Assembly (NCBI RefSeq): GCF_001439695.1
Contig: NZ_JYLL01000029.1
Location: 1-64,000, forward strand
Reading direction: 5' to 3'
Source: Pseudomonas veronii
GTDB taxonomy: Bacteria > Pseudomonadota > Gammaproteobacteria > Pseudomonadales > Pseudomonadaceae
DNA length: 64,000 nt
Shown here: positions 18,191-30,181 of the stretch, piece after piece
How the letters are laid out: the number at the start of each line of letters is the position of its first letter
Numbering within the stretch: the stretch's first letter is position 1
Program-made: the position numbers and the translations under genes
The notes under the pieces: model-generated
What the model was told of the DNA's origin: nothing
Seen by the model: the letters and a program-made list of their open reading frames with translations, nothing else
The model's database searches: none

Positions 18191-19327
18191 ATGACCCAGA
18201 CGGCCCTTATCAACCCCGCCATTCTGTCCTGGTCTCGCCAGCGGGCGGGGCTGTCTGAGGCTCAGGTCGCCAAGGGGCTTACGGTCAAGACGCAAAGGGT
18301 CATGGAGTGGGAGAGCGGCCGGAGCCTTCCCACCTTTAACCAGGCGCAAAAGTGGGCTGCCATCGCGCATGTTCCTTTTGGTTTTCTCTTTCTCCAGGCG
18401 CCTCCACAGGAGCATCTGCCACTTCCGGACCTGCGCACGGTAGGCGGCGAATTACCCGATAAACCCAGCCTGGATTTGATGGACACCGTCAGGGATGTGC
18501 TACGCAAACAGGCCTGGTACCTGGAGTATTTGCAGGATCACGAACGAGCGCCGCTTTCCTTTGTCGGGAGCTTCAACAGTCGCTCGCCGATCAAGGACGT
18601 CGTTGCCGATATCCGTCGTGTCCTGGGCGTAACCGATGCCCCGGCCCGTATGAGTTATGAAGACTATATGCGGGCATTGGTGAGTGGCGCGGAAGACGCC
18701 GGCATTCTCGTTATGCGCAGCGGTGTTGCCTTGGGCAATACCCGCAGGAAACTTGATGTCAGCGAGTTTCGAGGATTTGCGATCAGCAACGTGATGGCCC
18801 CCGTTGTGTTTATCAACAGTGCGGATGCACCCTCGGCACGGCTTTTTACCCTGGTGCATGAGCTTGCCCATCTCTGGATCGGCAGTACGGGCGTATCCGA
18901 TGGGGGCAGTCAGGGGCCTGGTCAAGAAGAAGCCTTCTGCAATGCGGTGGCGGGCGAGTTTCTTGCGCCGGGAATCGCCTTCAGCGCGTACTGGGACAGC
19001 GATCTTTACTGGGAAGACAACCTGGCGCCTTTGGCGGGGCGCTTTCATGTCAGCACACTCGTCATTGCCCGCCGTGCGCGTGACCTTGGTTACATCAGCG
19101 GCGATCAATACGGCGCCTACTACCGACGGATCTTGCAGGCATATCGAGATAAGGACGGCGGTGGAGGGGACTACTACCGTACCGCTGCGACCAGGAACAG
19201 TACCCGGTTGAGCAAGGCTGTTCTGGCGCAAGCCCAGAGCGGTCAGATTTTGCTACGCGACGCGGGAAAACTGCTGGGTGTGCAGCCTGCCAAGTTGAAG
19301 ACGTATGGAATGAAGCTCTCGGCATGA
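18191..19327 (+). CDS. XRE-family regulator fused to ImmA/IrrE-type metallopeptidase
   Basis: A 378-residue protein. Residues ~8-65 are an XRE helix-turn-helix (LSEAQVAKGLTVKTQRVMEWESGR). The C-terminal half is a zinc peptidase domain with HELAH at 223-227 and a downstream EEAFCNAVAGEF that supplies the third ligand. ImmA/IrrE peptidases cleave repressors or act as antitoxins. The stop overlaps the next gene's ATG by 4 bp. The XRE-ImmA/IrrE plus DUF4411 pair recurs in bacteria and is considered toxin-antitoxin-like; here this gene would be the regulator/antitoxin. Confidence 0.87.
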   Translation: MTQTALINPAILSWSRQRAGLSEAQVAKGLTVKTQRVMEWESGRSLPTFNQAQKWAAIAHVPFGFLFLQAPPQEHLPLPDLRTVGGELPDKPSLDLMDTVRDVLRKQAWYLEYLQDHERAPLSFVGSFNSRSPIKDVVADIRRVLGVTDAPARMSYEDYMRALVSGAEDAGILVMRSGVALGNTRRKLDVSEFRGFAISNVMAPVVFINSADAPSARLFTLVHELAHLWIGSTGVSDGGSQGPGQEEAFCNAVAGEFLAPGIAFSAYWDSDLYWEDNLAPLAGRFHVSTLVIARRARDLGYISGDQYGAYYRRILQAYRDKDGGGGDYYRTAATRNSTRLSKAVLAQAQSGQILLRDAGKLLGVQPAKLKTYGMKLSA

Positions 19328-19821
19328 AGCATCTATTGGATTCGAATACGCTGATCGAGGCCAAGAATCGCTATTACGGGATGACGATTTGTCCGGGCTA
19401 TTGGGCATGGATACTTCAACAACACCAGGCTTTGGAGATTGCCAGTATCGTACCGGTAAGGGACGAGCTGGCTAAAGGCAATGACGATCTGACCCAGTGG
19501 GTCAAGAGCAATGCCCAGCTCTTTGAAGACGCCAGCGATGAACGGACTCAAGTGGCATTTGGGTATATCGTCGCCAAAATTGCCGAGCAGGCGCCGCTGA
19601 TGAAGGTTGGCGCGCTTGAGGAGTTTCTTGAAGGGGCAGACCCGTGGCTGATTGCCAAGGCGATGACGACGGGAGCGGTGGTTGTAACCCATGAAGTGTA
19701 TAACCCCGATATCAAGCGTAAATACACCATTCCCAATGTGTGCTCACTGGTCGGCGTCTCTTATATGAATACGTTTGAGTTGCTCGGTAAGCTGGACGCA
19801 CGTTTCGTTTTGCACCGCTGA
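19324..19821 (+). CDS. DUF4411 PIN-like protein (putative toxin)
   Basis: A 165-residue protein that starts MKHLLDSNTLIEAKNRYY; the LLDSN(T/S)LIxA opening with Asp6 is the first acidic residue of PIN-like RNases and characterises DUF4411. Further acidic residues occur at ADPWLIAKA (about 102), as expected for a PIN metal site. It is translationally coupled to the XRE-ImmA/IrrE gene. A ribonuclease toxin is the likely role, by family inference only. Confidence 0.8.
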   Translation: MKHLLDSNTLIEAKNRYYGMTICPGYWAWILQQHQALEIASIVPVRDELAKGNDDLTQWVKSNAQLFEDASDERTQVAFGYIVAKIAEQAPLMKVGALEEFLEGADPWLIAKAMTTGAVVVTHEVYNPDIKRKYTIPNVCSLVGVSYMNTFELLGKLDARFVLHR

Positions 19822-19879
19822 CCCATTGGGGCAAAGAGGTTTTGGTGTCATCAAAGGTAACCGCCTGCTGGCGTGCGGA

Positions 19880-19893
19880 TGACAATTTTGTAA
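19880..19893. promoter_or_regulatory. Candidate CzcR-type box upstream of czcD
   Basis: TGACAATTTTGTAA is a near-perfect palindrome of form TTACA-N4-TGTAA (one mismatch), 66 bp before the czcD start. Related 14-mers occur at three other places in the metal-resistance region. A response-regulator (CzcR) operator is inferred from this distribution. Confidence 0.45.
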
Positions 19894-19958
19894 CCCGTGC
19901 CAGCGTATTTAGCCGATAGCTCTATGATTCATCCAACCACACCCCACGAGGATGTTTC

Positions 19959-20864
19959 ATGAGCGCAGGACACAACCACGCCCAGGTACGCGCCGGCCAC
20001 GAACGGCAGTTGTGGATGGCCCTCGGGCTGACCAGCAGTTTCATGATTGCCGAGGTGATCGGTGCCTTTATCACCGGCAGCCTGGCGCTGTTGTCCGATG
20101 CCGCGCACATGATGACCGACGCCCTGGCCATGGCGATTTCCCTGGTGGCGATCCAGATCGCCAAGCGCCCCGCCGACCGCAAGCGCACGTTCGGCTATGC
20201 CCGCTTTGAAATCCTGGCGGCGGCGTTCAATGCCTTGCTGCTGTTTGCGGTGGCGTTCTACATCCTTTATGAGGCCTATCAACGCCTGCAGGCACCCGCC
20301 GAAATCCAGTCGACCGGCATGCTGGTGATCGCCGTGCTGGGGCTGCTCGTCAACCTGATCTCCATGCGCCTGCTCAGCGCCGGCAGCGGCGAAAGCCTGA
20401 ATGTCAAAGGCGCGTACCTGGAGGTCTGGAGCGACATGCTCGGCTCTATCGGCGTGATCATCGCGGCCGTCGTGATCATGTTGACCGGCTGGGCTTGGGT
20501 CGACTCCGTGGTGGCGGCGGCGATTGGTTTCTGGGTGTTGCCGCGCACCTGGGTGCTGCTCAAGGACAGCATGAATGTGCTGCTGCAAGGCGTGCCCGAC
20601 GGCGTCGATATCGACAGCGTGGAGCAGGCCATGCGTGGCGTGCCCGGCGTGAAGGACGTACACGACCTGCATATCTGGGCGCTCACCAGTGGCAAGAACG
20701 TGCTGAGCAGCCATCTGGTGGCGGATGCGATGCCGGGCACCGAACAGCAGGTCCTCGCTCAAGTGACGCAATTGCTGCATGAACAATTCGATATTTCCCA
20801 CGTCACGCTGCAGGTCGAGGGCGAGGGTTTTCATCGTGACGGGCCCGAAGACGCCCATGCTTGA
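19959..20864 (+). CDS. czcD: Cation diffusion facilitator CzcD
   Basis: A 301-residue CDF-family zinc/cobalt/cadmium exporter of the inner membrane. Six membrane helices with the signature SLALLSDAAHMMTDALA in helix 2 (the AHMxTD metal-site pattern) and a C-terminal cytoplasmic domain with HDLHIWALTSGKNVLSSH. The N-terminus has a short His-containing stretch (SAGHNH). It lies just upstream of, and in the same direction as, czcCBA, so the metal-export genes are clustered. Confidence 0.92.
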   Translation: MSAGHNHAQVRAGHERQLWMALGLTSSFMIAEVIGAFITGSLALLSDAAHMMTDALAMAISLVAIQIAKRPADRKRTFGYARFEILAAAFNALLLFAVAFYILYEAYQRLQAPAEIQSTGMLVIAVLGLLVNLISMRLLSAGSGESLNVKGAYLEVWSDMLGSIGVIIAAVVIMLTGWAWVDSVVAAAIGFWVLPRTWVLLKDSMNVLLQGVPDGVDIDSVEQAMRGVPGVKDVHDLHIWALTSGKNVLSSHLVADAMPGTEQQVLAQVTQLLHEQFDISHVTLQVEGEGFHRDGPEDAHA

Positions 20865-20871
20865 GCCTTGC

Positions 20872-20885
20872 TAACGGATTTGTAA
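20872..20885. promoter_or_regulatory. Candidate CzcR-type box upstream of czcC
   Basis: On the minus strand this reads TTACAAATCCGTTA, an imperfect version (8 of 10 half-site positions) of the TTACA-N4-TGTAA palindrome, 88 bp before czcC and directly after the czcD stop. Confidence 0.35.
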
Positions 20886-20973
20886 TGTTCGCCCCACCGC
20901 CCTGATAAGTACCGAAAGTTACAGTGCCCCGGCTTGGATTTATCCGCCATTTCATGGGCCTGGAACTCTCGTT

Positions 20974-22197
20974 ATGCCAACTCGTGCAAGAACTCTACTG
21001 TGCTCGATCATCGTGTTGCTGGCGACGGCGCAAGGGGTCGGCGCCCAAACCCTGACCCTCGACGCCGCCCTGCAAACCGCCTTCGCCAACAACCCCGACC
21101 TGGCCGCCGCGCAATGGGAGATCGACATCGCCAGCGGCGGCCGCCAGCAGGCGGGGCTGATCCCCAACCCGGTGGCCTCGTGGGATGCCGAAGACACCCG
21201 CCGCGACACCCGCACCACCACGCTCAAGTTAAGCCAGACCCTGGAACTGGGCGGCAAGCGCGGCGCGCGCATCGAGCTCGCCACGCGCGGCCAGGACGTC
21301 GCGGCGCTGACCCTCGAACAGCGCCGCAACGGCTTGCGCGCCGAGGTGATCGACAGTTATTACGGCGCCCTTCGCGCCCAGGAGCGCCTCGACCTGGCGC
21401 AACGCTCCCTGGCGTTGGCCGAGCGCGGCCTGGTGATCGCCAACGGCCGCGTCAACGCCGGTAAATCGTCGCCAGTGGAAGCCACCCGCGCCCAGGTGCA
21501 GTTGTCGGAAATCCGCCTGGAACTCAACCGCGCCCAGATGGGTGTCAGCGATGCCTATCGCCGCCTGGCCGCCAGCACCGGCAGCGCCGCGCCCGACTTC
21601 GCCGCCGTCGCCACGCCAAGCAGCGGCCCGGCGACGTTGCCGCCCGCCGCGCAACTGCTGGCGCGTCTTGAACAGACCGCCGAGCTGCGCCTGGCCGAAC
21701 TGCAAATCCTGCAGAACGAAGCCAGCGTGGGCCTGGAAAAAGCCCAGCGCATCCCCGACCTCGATGTGTCGATTGGCAGCCAGTACGACGCCAGCGTGCG
21801 CGAGCGCGTGAATCTGGTGGGCGTATCGATGCCGATCCCGCTGTTCAACCGCAATCAGGGCAACGTGCTCGCGGCCACCCGCCGTGCCGACCAGGCCCGT
21901 GACCTGCGCAACGCCGCCGAACTGCGCCTGCGCACCGAAACCCGCCAGGCCCTGGACCTGTGGCAAACCGCGAACACCGAAGTGCGCGCGTTCAACCAGC
22001 AGATCCTGCCCGCCGCGCAGAGCGCGGTGGACAGCGCCACCCGTGGCTTCGAAATGGGCAAGTTCAACTTCCTCGACGTCCTCGACGCCCAGCGCACCTT
22101 GATCGCTGCCCGCACCCAATACCTCACGGCGACCGCCCAGGCCACCGACGCCTGGGTACGCATCGAACGGATCTACGGCGACCTCGCCCGTTTCTGA
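20974..22197 (+). CDS. czcC: Outer-membrane factor CzcC (TolC family)
   Basis: A 407-residue outer-membrane efflux protein with an N-terminal signal peptide (cleavage after GVGAQ, about residue 24) and the two repeated long helical regions of the OEP/TolC family rich in Ala, Arg, Gln and Leu. With CzcB and CzcA it makes a tripartite pump that expels Co, Zn and Cd across both membranes. czcB follows after 18 bp. Confidence 0.9.
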   Translation: MPTRARTLLCSIIVLLATAQGVGAQTLTLDAALQTAFANNPDLAAAQWEIDIASGGRQQAGLIPNPVASWDAEDTRRDTRTTTLKLSQTLELGGKRGARIELATRGQDVAALTLEQRRNGLRAEVIDSYYGALRAQERLDLAQRSLALAERGLVIANGRVNAGKSSPVEATRAQVQLSEIRLELNRAQMGVSDAYRRLAASTGSAAPDFAAVATPSSGPATLPPAAQLLARLEQTAELRLAELQILQNEASVGLEKAQRIPDLDVSIGSQYDASVRERVNLVGVSMPIPLFNRNQGNVLAATRRADQARDLRNAAELRLRTETRQALDLWQTANTEVRAFNQQILPAAQSAVDSATRGFEMGKFNFLDVLDAQRTLIAARTQYLTATAQATDAWVRIERIYGDLARF

Positions 22198-22215
22198 TTT
22201 TTTTTGGAGTCCTCT

Positions 22216-23322
22216 ATGCAGACTAAACATGGCGTGGCGCTAGCCCTTGTCCTGGGCCTGATGCTGTCCGGCCTGGCAAACGCCGAGGAAGAAGAAGGCA
22301 CACTCGAACTCACCGAGCAGCAGATCGAGGCCGCGGGTATTCAACTGGCCCAGGCCCAGCCGCGGCCGATCAGCACGGTGCTGTCGTTGCCGGGTGAAGT
22401 GCGCTTCGATGAAGACCGCACGTCGCACATCGTGCCGCGTGCGGCGGGGGTGGTGGAGGCAGTGAAGGTCAACCTCGGCCAGACGGTCAAGCAAGGCGAG
22501 TTGCTGGCGGTGATCGCCAGCCAGCAGATTTCCGATCAGCGCAGCGAGCTGGCCGCCAGCCAGCGCCGCCTCGAACTGGCGCGCACCACCTTCCAGCGCG
22601 AGCGCCAACTGTGGCAGGACAAGATCTCCGCCGAGCAGGATTACCTGCTGGCGCGCCAGGCCTTGCAGGAAGCCGAAATCGCCCTGAACAACGCCCGCCA
22701 GAAGATGACCGCCCTCAGCGGCAGCGCCGTGCCGGCCGGCGGTAATCGCTATGAATTGCGCGCACCGTTCGCCGGCGTGGTGGTGGAGAAACACCTGGGC
22801 GTCGGCGAGGTGGTCAGCGAGACCAGCAACGCCTTCACCTTGTCGGACCTGTCGCAGGTGTGGGTCACGTTCGGCGTCTTTCCCAAGGACTTGAACAAGG
22901 TCCGCGTCGGCAAGCCGGTGAAAGTCAGCTCCACCGAAATGGGCACCGAAGTACTCGGTACCGTGGCCTATGTGGGCAACTTGCTGGGCGAGCAGACGCG
23001 CACCGCCACCGTGCGCGTGACCGTGCCCAACCCCGATGACGCCTGGCGCCCGGGGTTGTTCGTCGCCGTACAGATCGCCACCGACACCTACCAGGCCAAG
23101 GTCACCGTGCCCGAGGCCGCGATCCAGACCGTCGAGGACAAGCCCTCGGTGTTCGTTCGCACGGCGGACGGGTTCGTCACCCGCCATCTGGAACTGGGCG
23201 TCAGCGAAAACGGCTACGTCGAAGTGCGCCGGGGCCTCGACGCCGGGGCACAGGTGGCCACGGTTGGCAGCTTCATCCTCAAGTCCGAACTGGGCAAAGG
23301 CTCGGCCGAACACGCCCATTGA
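22216..23322 (+). CDS. czcB: Periplasmic adaptor CzcB (membrane fusion protein)
   Basis: A 368-residue RND adaptor with a signal peptide (MQTKHGVALALVLGLMLSGLANA). A lipoyl-type half (PRAAGVVEAVKVNLGQTVKQGELL), an alpha-helical hairpin (about 105-160), the second lipoyl half (RAPFAGVVVEKHLGVGEVV) and beta-barrel/C-terminal domains follow in order. I start at the ATG 22216, preceded by TTTGGAG, not at the upstream TTG. It connects CzcA to CzcC. Confidence 0.92.
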   Translation: MQTKHGVALALVLGLMLSGLANAEEEEGTLELTEQQIEAAGIQLAQAQPRPISTVLSLPGEVRFDEDRTSHIVPRAAGVVEAVKVNLGQTVKQGELLAVIASQQISDQRSELAASQRRLELARTTFQRERQLWQDKISAEQDYLLARQALQEAEIALNNARQKMTALSGSAVPAGGNRYELRAPFAGVVVEKHLGVGEVVSETSNAFTLSDLSQVWVTFGVFPKDLNKVRVGKPVKVSSTEMGTEVLGTVAYVGNLLGEQTRTATVRVTVPNPDDAWRPGLFVAVQIATDTYQAKVTVPEAAIQTVEDKPSVFVRTADGFVTRHLELGVSENGYVEVRRGLDAGAQVATVGSFILKSELGKGSAEHAH

Positions 23323-26300
23323 TCCTGCGAGTGATTTCCCATGTTTGAGCGCCTTATCCAATTCGCCATCGAGCAGCGCATCATCGTGCTGTTGGCGGTG
23401 CTGTTGATGGCCGGTGTCGGCGTCGCCAGCTATCAGAAACTGCCCATCGACGCGGTGCCCGACATCACCAATGTGCAGGTGCAGATCAACTCGGCGGCAC
23501 CCGGTTTTTCGCCGCTGGAAACCGAACAGCGCATCACCTTTCCCATCGAAACCGCGATGGCCGGGTTGCCGGGGTTGCAGCAGACCCGTTCGCTGTCGCG
23601 CTCCGGTTTGTCCCAGGTCACGGTGATCTTCAAGGACGGCACCGACCTGTTCTTTGCCCGCCAATTGGTCAACGAACGCCTGCAAGTCGCCCGTGAACAA
23701 TTGCCCGTCGGCATCGAAACGGCGATGGGGCCGATTTCCACCGGTCTTGGGGAAATTTTCCTATGGACCGTGGAAGCCGAAGAGGGCGCGCGCAAGGACG
23801 ACGGCACGCCCTACACGCCGACCGACCTGCGCGTGATCCAGGACTGGATCATCAAGCCGCAACTGCGCAACGTGCCCGGCGTGGCCGAGATCAACACCAT
23901 CGGTGGTTTTGCCAAGGAATACCAGATCGCCCCCGACCCCAAGCGCCTGGCGGCCTACAACCTGACCTTGAGCGATCTGGTCACCGCGCTGGAACGCAAC
24001 AACGCCAACGTCGGTGCCGGCTACATCGAGCGCAGCGGCGAGCAATTGCTGATCCGCGCACCGGGGCAAGTGGCGTCGATCGACGATATCGCCAACATCG
24101 TCATCACCACCTCGGACGGCACGCCGATCCGCGTGCGCAATGTGGCCCAGGTCGAGATCGGCCGTGAGCTGCGTACCGGCGCCGCCACCGAAAACGGCCG
24201 TGAAGTGGTGCTGGGCACGGTGTTCATGTTGATCGGCGAAAACAGCCGCACCGTGTCCCAGGCCGTGGCTGCGCGACTCGAACAGATCAACCGCTCGCTG
24301 CCCGAGGGCGTGGTCGCCGTGACCGTCTACGACCGCACCAACCTCGTCGAAAAAGCCATCGCCACCGTGAAGAAAAACCTCTTCGAAGGCGCGTTGCTGG
24401 TGGTCGCGGTGTTGTTCCTGTTCCTCGGCAACATCCGCGCGGCGCTGATCACCGCGATGGTGATCCCGCTGGCGATGCTGTTCACCTTTACCGGCATGTT
24501 CACCAACAAAGTCAGCGCCAACCTGATGAGCCTCGGCGCGCTGGACTTCGGCATCATCGTCGACGGCGCGGTGGTGATCGTCGAGAACGCGATCCGTCGC
24601 CTGGCCCATGCGCAACAGCGACACGGCCGCCTGTTGACCCGCAGCGAGCGCCTGCACGAAGTGTTCGCGGCGGCCAAGGAGGCGCGGCGCGCGCTGATCT
24701 TCGGGCAACTGATCATCATGGTGGTGTACCTGCCGATCTTCGCCCTCACCGGCGTGGCCGGGAAAATGTTCCACCCCATGGCCTTCACCGTGGTGATCGC
24801 CCTGTTCGGCGCGATGATCCTCTCGGTGACCTTTGTGCCGGCGGCGATTGCGCTGTTTGTCACCGGCAAGGTCAAGGAAGAAGAAAACCTGGTGATGCGC
24901 AGTGCGCGCCGGGTCTATGCGCCGGTGCTCGATGGGGTGATGGCGCGGCGCCCGCTGGTGTTCGGTTTGGCGCTGTTGACCATCGTCGCCTCGGGGCTGG
25001 TGGCCAGCCGCATGGGCAGCGAATTCATCCCCAGCCTCAGCGAAGGCGACTTCGCCCAGCAAGCCCTGCGCGTGCCCGGCACCAGCCTGACGCAGTCGGT
25101 GCAGATGCAACAGCAGTTGGAAAAAACCTTGATGGCCCAGGTGCCGGAAATCGAACGGGTCTTCGCCCGCACCGGCACCGCGGAGATTGCCTCCGACCCG
25201 ATGCCACCGAACATTTCCGACAGCTACGTGATGCTCAAGCCCAAGGATCAGTGGCCTGATCCGCAGAAGTCCCGCGAAACGCTGATCGCCGATATCCAGC
25301 GCGCCAGTGCGATTGTGCCGGGCAGTGCGTATGAACTGTCACAACCGATCCAACTGCGCTTCAACGAGCTGATTTCCGGGGTGCGCAGCGACGTGGCGGT
25401 GAAGGTGTTCGGCGACGACATGGCGGTGCTCAACGCCACCGCCGGGGAAATCGCCGAGACCTTGCAAGGCCTGAACGGCGCCTCGGAAGTGAAGGTCGAA
25501 CAGACCTCCGGCCTGCCGGTACTGACCATCAATATCGACCGCGACAAGGCCGCGCGGTTTGGCCTGAACGTCGGCGATGTGCAGGACACGATTGCCGTCG
25601 CAGTCGGTGGGCGCCAGGCCGGAACGTTGTACGAAGGTGACCGACGTTTCGACATGGTCGTGCGTTTGTCTGACGCATTGCGCACCGATATCGACGGCTT
25701 GTCGCGGCTGCTGATCCCGGTGCCGGCGCTGGCCGGTAACGCCTCCGGGCAACTGGGCTTTATCGCCTTGTCCCAGGTCGCCAGCCTCGACCTGGTGCTG
25801 GGCCCGAACCAGATCAGCCGCGAGAACGGCAAGCGCCTGGTGATTGTCAGCGCCAACGTGCGGGGGCGTGATATCGGCTCGTTTGTCCAAGAGGCCGAAG
25901 CCGCCATCGGCGCGCAGGTCAAAGTGCCGGTTGGCTACTGGACCACCTGGGGCGGGCAGTTCGAACAGTTGAAGGAGGCCTCCGACCGCCTGCGCATCGT
26001 GGTGCCGGTGGCGCTGCTGCTGGTGTTCGGGCTGTTGTTCATGATGTTCAACAACCTCAAGGACGGGCTGTTGGTGTTCACCGGGATTCCGTTCGCCTTG
26101 ACCGGTGGGATCATGGCGCTGTGGCTGCGCGATATTCCGCTGTCGATCTCGGCCGGGGTGGGCTTTATCGCCTTGTCCGGCGTGGCGGTGCTCAACGGCC
26201 TGGTGATGATCGCGTTTATCCGCAACCTGCGCGAGGAAGGGCGCTCGCTGTCGATGGCCATCAACGAGGGCGCGCTGACCCGGCTGCGCCCGGTGTTGAT

Positions 26301-26410
26301 GACGGCGCTGGTGGCCTCCCTCGGGTTTATCCCCATGGCCCTGGCCACCGGCACCGGCGCCGAGGTGCAGCGGCCGCTGGCGACGGTGGTGATCGGCGGG
26401 ATCATTTCCT

Positions 26411-27843
<1,433 letters not shown>

Positions 27844-27847
<4 letters not shown>

Positions 27848-28518
27848 TGACGCGCCTCCAGCACGTAACCGACGCCGCGAATGGTGTGGATCAGCTTGAC
27901 CTCGCTCTGGTCGTCGACCTTGCCGCGCAGGCGGCTGATGGAGACTTCGACGACGTTGGTGTCGCAGTCGAAGTTCATGTCCCACACCAGCGAGATGATT
28001 TGCGTGCGGGTCATCACCTCGCCGGCCTGGCGCATTAATACGTGCAGCAGGGCGAACTCCTTGGTGGTCAGGTCGATGCGTCGTGTGCCGCGGTAGGCGC
28101 GGTGGCGGCGCGGGTCCAGCTCCAGGTCGGCGACGCGCAACACGTCCGGCAACGGAATGTGCTCGCTGCGGCGCAACAGCGTGCGGACGCGAGCCAGCAG
28201 TTCGGGGAATTCGAAGGGTTTGACCAGGTAATCATCGGCGCCCATGTCCAGGCCCTTGATCTTGTCGGCCAGCCGGCCGCGGGCGGTCAGCATCATCACC
28301 CGCTGGTTGCCGTCGCGGCGCAGGTGTTCCAGCACTTCCCAACCGTCGGTGTTGGGCAGGTTCACGTCGAGGATCACCAGTTCATAGGTGTGTTGCCGGG
28401 CCAGGTGCAGGCCGTCGACGCCACTGGCGGCGCAATCGACGACATAGCCGCTTTCGGTCAGGCCCTGCTGCAAGTAATCGGCGGTTTTCTGCTCGTCCTC
28501 AACCACAAGGATACGCAT
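27844..28518 (-). CDS. czcR: Heavy-metal response regulator CzcR
   Basis: A 224-residue OmpR/PhoB-type response regulator. Receiver domain with phospho-acceptor D51 in VILDVNLP and K-containing DDYLVKPFEFPE; C-terminal winged helix (RIDLTTKEFALLHVLMRQAGEVMTRTQI). Coupled to czcS. In P. aeruginosa CzcR activates czcCBA and represses oprD, which makes the OprD-family porin just upstream here notable. Confidence 0.93.
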
Positions 28519-28663
28519 GGGGATTTACCTTCAAAGGAAACGGAGAGGGGGCATGGCCTCATAGAGGCGCTGAATTTGGCTGTAGGAAAACTCTGAGCCG
28601 TGAAGTCGCTATAGGGTCAAGCCACGTCAGGTAGCTGCGACGATTCGCCGCTGTGCGAGTGAA

Positions 28664-28688
28664 CAAAAAAACGCCCCAAGCGGGGCGT
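28664..28688 (-). terminator. Rho-independent terminator of the OprD-family gene
   Basis: A perfect 7-bp GC-rich stem (28671-28677 with 28682-28688, loop of four) followed, reading leftwards, by seven T residues. Confidence 0.8.
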
Positions 28689-28794
28689 AAAAAGTTCATC
28701 TCCGTTCCAAAGGAGCTACACAAAAGCCGCAGAGATGAATAGTGCTCGATGCGCAGTATAAAAACTGCAACTTAACGCGAAGGTGAGGCCGATA

Positions 28795-28808
28795 TTACAG
28801 TTCTGACA
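28795..28808. promoter_or_regulatory. Candidate CzcR-type box between porin and czcR
   Basis: TTACAGTTCTGACA follows the TTACA-N4-TGnnA pattern found at three other metal-gene promoters in this window. It lies 277 bp before czcR, so a direct role there is uncertain. Confidence 0.3.
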
Positions 28809-28861
28809 GATTTGAACCTGTGAAGAGATGTACTTCATCGGCAAGTAAATGTAAGCGTTGC

Positions 28862-30181
28862 TTAGAGCACCGCCAGTGGATATTCGATAATGACCCTTAC
28901 TTCTTCCAGGTCCGACTCAAATGCACTTGAGCGCACGCTCGCCTGGCGCAGGCGCAGGGATAAGTCCTTCAGCGTGCCGGCCTGCACCACGTACTTGGCT
29001 TCGATATTGCGTTCCCAGCGGCGCTGATCGGTGAGCGGATTACCGGCGGCATCGCGGCGCATATACACCGCGTTGGCGTTGCTGTAGTCGGCACCGCTGC
29101 CTTTGGCGTAGCGGGTCATGAACGTCAGGCCGGGAATGCCGAAGGCCTGCATGTCCAGGTCGTAGCGCACCATCCATGAGCGTTCCTTGGGCGAATTGAA
29201 GTCGCTGTACTGGATCGAGTTGTTGAGGAAGATCGAGTCCGACTGGCGCAGGTAATCGAAGTCGTCGTCACCATTGTTGCGCTGGTGCGACACGGCAACG
29301 CTGTGGGCGCCGACTTTCACCCCGAGCCGGGCGCTCCAGATGTTGTTGTCGAATGTTCCCAGGCGCTTTTTGCCCTCGTCCACGGCCTTGTAGTAATTGA
29401 CGTCGCCGAACAGCGAAACGTCTTCGGTGAGCGGGTAACTGGCGGTGCTGCCGACGTAGTATTGGTCCCAGGCGTCTTTCAGGCGGCTGCTGTACAGGCT
29501 GAAACCGAGGTGCTTGTTGAGTTGATAGTCACCGCCGAAATAGCCGATCCAGGGCGAGTCGACCGGGCCCGCATAAAACGTCGCGAAGCCTTTGTTCATG
29601 CCGCTTTCATTGGGCTGGCTCATGCCGCTCAAGCGTCCGCCCTGCAGGCTCAGGCCGGCGAGGCTGGTGTTTTGCACGGTGACGCCACGGAAACTTTCCG
29701 GCAATACACGGGAGTCGCCGTAGGCCACCACCGGCGTCAGCGGGAACACGTCGCCGGCCTTGATCACTGTGTCCAGCACGCGCAGTTTCGCGGCGCCGCC
29801 GACCTTGCTGTAGCTGTCTTCGGGGCGGTTGTCGCGGTCCACCGGCAACATGCCGAACGAGCCCTTGCCGCCGCTGCGGCCGGTGCCCGAATCGAGTTTC
29901 ACGCCGACCATGGCAAACGCATCCAGGCCAAAACCCACGGTGCCTTGGGTGAAGCCGGACTCGAACTTGCCGATCAGCCCCTGCGCCCAGGCTTCTGAAT
30001 AGCCGTTGCCGGTCGGGCTGGATTGGCCTTTGCGATCATCGCGGTTGAAGTAAAAATTACGTGCCAGCACGTTCAGGCGGCTGCCTTCGATAAAACCGTC
30101 GGGCTGGTCTTCCACGGCCAGCGCTGTCAGGGGCAAGGCGGCGACAAGTGAGAGGGGAAGGGTGTAATAACGGATATGCAT
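28862..30181 (-). CDS. OprD-family outer-membrane porin
   Basis: A 439-residue porin of the Pseudomonas OprD family. Start at ATG 30181 with GAGGAG upstream; signal peptide MHIRYYTLPLSLVAALPLTALA. The mature N-terminus DGFIEGSRLNVLARNFYFNRDD and the repeated beta-strand pattern (LIGKFESGFTQGTVGFGLDAFA) are family hallmarks, and the C-terminus ends VRVIIEYPLAVL as in OprD proteins. The substrate is unknown. It lies beside czcRS; in P. aeruginosa CzcR represses oprD, linking metal response and carbapenem uptake. Confidence 0.9.
   Translation of the reverse strand: MHIRYYTLPLSLVAALPLTALAVEDQPDGFIEGSRLNVLARNFYFNRDDRKGQSSPTGNGYSEAWAQGLIGKFESGFTQGTVGFGLDAFAMVGVKLDSGTGRSGGKGSFGMLPVDRDNRPEDSYSKVGGAAKLRVLDTVIKAGDVFPLTPVVAYGDSRVLPESFRGVTVQNTSLAGLSLQGGRLSGMSQPNESGMNKGFATFYAGPVDSPWIGYFGGDYQLNKHLGFSLYSSRLKDAWDQYYVGSTASYPLTEDVSLFGDVNYYKAVDEGKKRLGTFDNNIWSARLGVKVGAHSVAVSHQRNNGDDDFDYLRQSDSIFLNNSIQYSDFNSPKERSWMVRYDLDMQAFGIPGLTFMTRYAKGSGADYSNANAVYMRRDAAGNPLTDQRRWERNIEAKYVVQAGTLKDLSLRLRQASVRSSAFESDLEEVRVIIEYPLAVL

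Larger units (their letters stand above)
28519..28861. other. Gene-free region between the OprD porin gene and czcR (343 bp)
   Basis: This stretch holds the minus-strand terminator of the porin gene (28664-28688), an 8-bp inverted repeat (TTCATCTC at 28695, GAGATGAA at 28732), a candidate CzcR-type box (28795-28808) and presumably the czcRS promoter. I see no coding potential. Confidence 0.6.

Noticed and set aside
28695..28739. Inverted repeat in the porin-czcR gap as a riboswitch
   Set aside because: Only 8-bp arms with no known riboswitch sequence; likely incidental.
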